The notes under the pieces are model-generated. The model was not told where the DNA came from and made no database searches. It saw nothing but the letters and a program-made list of their open reading frames with translations. The translations under genes and the position numbers were made by a program. Below, piece after piece: positions 41,568-42,881 of a DNA stretch of 42,881 bases (position 1 is the first letter of the stretch; every line of letters begins with the position of its first letter). This DNA is from Candidatus Uhrbacteria bacterium (GTDB lineage: Bacteria > Patescibacteriota > Patescibacteriia > SG8-24): contig JAFGIV010000020.1 of assembly GCA_016929435.1 (NCBI GenBank), positions 1 to 42,881 on the forward strand, given 5' to 3'.

Positions 41568-41949
41568 CCTTAGGGGGGTGTTTACCGTAAAATTTGAAGA
41601 CGGCTGAGTAAGTAAGCATCAAGACACAGACCGAAAGGGCCAGGGTCATGGCTATTGGCTGACAGGAAGGATTCTTACCCCCAAGGGCGTATAAAACGAA
41701 CGCGGCGATTGCCCCGATCCAGGACGTCAGATGGATGGCGAGCAGCGCCGACCTGCCGCCGATCCGATAATCCCTTTCGTCCGCCATGACCGCATCCACT
41801 TTCTTTCTTAGGTAAAAAAGCGTGAGGGAAGACAGGCCCAAAACCGCAATTGGAACGAAAAAATTTCGGAGAACCAAAAACTGGCTGAACACGAAAGCCG
41901 TTACGACAACCATTCCCAACCTTATTTTATGGTATGTTTTTAGGGTCAT
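41551..41949 (-). CDS. DUF2178 membrane protein
   Basis: The 132-residue protein starting MTLKTYHKIRLGM has four membrane helices: VVVTAFVFSQFLVLRNFF, IAVLGLSSLTLFYL, SALLAIHLTSWIGAIAAFVLYAL and PIAMTLALSVCVLMLTYSAVF. The cytoplasmic motif KKVDAVMADERDYRIGGRSALLAI between helices 2 and 3 marks DUF2178, which is common next to XRE regulators. The function is unknown; membrane sensing for the coupled regulator is a guess. The ATG at 41949 is preferred to a TTG at 41979 because the predicted transcription start lies almost at the TTG. Confidence 0.88.
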   Translation of the reverse strand: MTLKTYHKIRLGMVVVTAFVFSQFLVLRNFFVPIAVLGLSSLTLFYLRKKVDAVMADERDYRIGGRSALLAIHLTSWIGAIAAFVLYALGGKNPSCQPIAMTLALSVCVLMLTYSAVFKFYGKHPPKDEKRD

Positions 41950-41987
41950 ATCGCTTATCGATCGGTTAATTGTTCCCAACTACCTAT

Positions 41988-42016
41988 ATGTTAGAAAAAG
42001 ATAACACTGTTGTCAA
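41988..42016 (-). promoter_or_regulatory. Promoter of the DUF2178-XRE operon
   Basis: On the minus strand a perfect TTGACA (42016-42011), an exact 17-base spacer and TAACAT (41993-41988) lie about 38 bases before the ATG at 41949. Confidence 0.7.
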
Positions 42017-42186
42017 GCGAACAGGTTGGCCAAACAAAAACGGCGGCTTTTCGGTCGTTGTTTTTGTCTGACTTCGCGTAAAAATTTATGGGACGAAAGG
42101 GAGTCCCGCAAATGATGTGTACCTGAACCTAAGAAATACCAATAGCTCTCGGGGCACCCGCACCTGCAAGCGTTGCCCCAACCAAG

Positions 42187-42216
42187 AAAAAGGTCAGCGC
42201 CATTTGCGCGGACCTT
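42187..42216 (-). terminator. Terminator after the small hydrophobic ORF
   Basis: On the minus strand AAGGTC-C-GCGC-AAATG-GCGC-T-GACCTT (42216-42190) has one mismatch and is followed by TTTCTT. It lies 32 bases after the TAG of the ORF at 42249. Confidence 0.75.
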
Positions 42217-42248
42217 ACATCGATTCTATCTTCTAGACGACCCGACTG

Positions 42249-42515
42249 CTACAGCAGGCCTACCAAGAGCATTAACGCCCCGCCTACATAGGTGACAGCG
42301 ACCACACGACCTGCTGCCTTTTCGCTTGATGGCAGCAGGGTTCCGACTACGGTTAGCCCCAGCAGCATGAGCATCACGCTACCAAGACCGAAGATGGCGC
42401 CCAGCGCCGGAAGTGCTGCGTACGCATCGTCAGCTTGAAGACCCACCATCAGGGAGACTAAGATGTATGGGAGGGCTGCCAATACGCAATACGAGTGGTG
42501 CAGTGTCCGCTGCAT
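42249..42515 (-). CDS. Small hydrophobic membrane protein, unknown
   Basis: I do not recognise this ORF. The ATG at 42515 (MQRTLHHSYCVLAALPYILVS) gives 88 residues; earlier ATGs at 42602 and 42566 would overlap the upstream ORF. Three hydrophobic segments can be seen (about 8-24, 34-57 and 67-88: ALPALGAIFGLGSVMLMLLGL, VVAVTYVGGALMLLVGLL). The frame continues open for 38 codons beyond the TAG, but a terminator hairpin lies in that extension. Codon use differs from neighbouring genes. Terminator and hydrophobic pattern support a real gene, but the evidence is modest. Confidence 0.5.
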   Translation of the reverse strand: MQRTLHHSYCVLAALPYILVSLMVGLQADDAYAALPALGAIFGLGSVMLMLLGLTVVGTLLPSSEKAAGRVVAVTYVGGALMLLVGLL

Positions 42516-42523
42516 ACGCCTGC

Positions 42524-42760
42524 TCAGTCCAAGAATAGCTTTGTCTCGTTGCCCGCAAGATTCCATGCACTGCAAGCATACCACGTGAAGTAGCCCACGC
42601 AAACCCAGGTGTCGTCGTCACTGAAGACGCGACCAGCGCTCGGATCATCCAAGTAGCAGATGCCTTGAGCAGTCACCCCACGCACCCGAATATCGCTTTG
42701 GTTGCCGTACGCGCCGCTGAGGTTGTATTGGAGAATCCAGTCAGCGGGAAATATCAACAC
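42524..42760 (-). CDS. Small Trp/Cys-containing ORF, unknown
   Basis: A 78-codon frame starts with GTG at 42760, preceded by AGGGTA at about 8 bases. The predicted chain is polar and aromatic (DWILQYNLSGAYGNQSDIRV, VFSDDDTWVCVGYFTWYAC) without a signal peptide or membrane helix, and I know no family for it. It ends nine bases before the hydrophobic ORF, as in an operon. It could be a genuine accessory gene or chance. Confidence 0.35.
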   Translation of the reverse strand: MLIFPADWILQYNLSGAYGNQSDIRVRGVTAQGICYLDDPSAGRVFSDDDTWVCVGYFTWYACSAWNLAGNETKLFLD

Positions 42761-42767
42761 GGTATTT

Positions 42768-42798
42768 TTACCCTAAATTAGTCAAAAAGTAAGGGTAA
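42768..42798. repeat. Inverted repeat upstream of the small ORFs
   Basis: TTACCCT-N17-AGGGTAA (42768-42774 and 42792-42798) flanks a TTGAC-containing stretch just before the GTG at 42760. It might be an operator; nothing else supports this. Confidence 0.3.
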
Positions 42799-42822
42799 CA
42801 GGAAACAAATCCCGCCAATTTT

Positions 42823-42881
42823 TCACTTTTGCACCATTAGCCCGTACAGCTCCAGGGCCTGTTCCTTCCGGGACAGGCCCC
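42823..42881 (-). CDS. C-terminal end of a gene entering from the right
   Basis: The minus strand is open from the right edge to a TGA at 42825-42823, encoding GLSRKEQALELYGLMVQK. Its codons (CTG, GAG, CGG, AAG, GCC) match the bias of the main genes. Too little is visible to name the product. A 58-base segment with the start of the adjacent ORF follows. Confidence 0.6.
   Translation of the reverse strand, partial: GLSRKEQALELYGLMVQK

Noticed and set aside
42133-42251. Stop-codon readthrough or TAG recoding in the hydrophobic ORF (38 more open codons after TAG)
   Set aside because: A terminator hairpin with a T tract lies inside the extension, so the TAG at 42249 is most likely the true end; the open frame can be chance.

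Overview
The window is a 42.9-kb, gene-dense, GC-rich piece of a bacterial chromosome. It most resembles the Candidate Phyla Radiation (Patescibacteria). That placement is an inference from gene content: a DUF4012 protein beside mreB and glycosyltransferases, a secreted protein with WYVNP/YLG-type repeats, a short MurE, a DUF4349 protein and many proteins without a clear family. No rRNA is present to confirm it. UGA is used as an ordinary stop (for example in the ATGA overlaps of ftsE/ftsX and atpG/atpD), so the UGA-recoding CPR lineages are unlikely. All four tRNAs carry an encoded CCA end.

Layout. 1-4.65 kb: a cut-off fibronectin-like surface protein, a secreted trypsin-like protease, a type IV pilin-like protein, an ATP-grasp ligase, a mannose-phosphate-isomerase-type cupin, TspO and a small membrane protein. 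4.65-5.13 kb: no gene, but a run of stable hairpins ending in a terminator, which I propose as an unassigned structured RNA. 5.27-7.26 kb: a large cysteine-rich membrane protein. 7.3-10.2 kb: tRNA-Gln, then the ftsE-ftsX-membrane protein operon, then tRNA-Gly and tRNA-Thr. 10.2-13.6 kb: murE, a PH-domain membrane protein, an FtsB/DivIC-like protein and a parvulin-type foldase in one tight operon. 13.7-15.1 kb: a membrane-anchored protease and a small unknown protein, each with a clear promoter and terminator. 15.2-18.1 kb: a TrmB-type regulator, a GT4 glycosyltransferase and a secreted nuclease-like protein. 18.2-23.8 kb: an envelope operon of two GT2 glycosyltransferases, a DUF4012 protein and mreB. 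24-32.7 kb: recG and the complete F1Fo ATP synthase operon (a, c, b, delta, alpha, gamma, beta, epsilon). 32.9-35.8 kb: tRNA-Arg with a GCG anticodon, two membrane proteins and an MgtE-like Mg2+ channel. 35.9-38.2 kb: a thiol-redox operon (DUF5320, UPF0251 regulator, thioredoxin, DsbD-like protein). 38.3-41.2 kb: a binding protein and a histidine kinase. 41.4-42.0 kb: a DUF2178 membrane protein and an XRE regulator. 42.1-42.9 kb: small unknown ORFs of different character and the tail of another gene.

How the parts fit. Most genes serve the cell envelope: peptidoglycan synthesis and cell shape (murE, mreB, ftsE/X, FtsB-like), surface polymers (three glycosyltransferases and DUF4012), protein folding and disulfide chemistry outside the membrane (parvulin, DsbD-like, thioredoxin), and surface proteolysis (two trypsin-like proteases). 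The ATP synthase lacks the usual Na+-ligand residues in subunit c, so it is probably H+-driven. The most unusual observations are the putative structured RNA at about 4.74-5.13 kb, the apparently circularly permuted parvulin domain at 10.2-11.15 kb, the GCG-anticodon tRNA-Arg, and the palindrome over the promoter of the thiol-redox operon.
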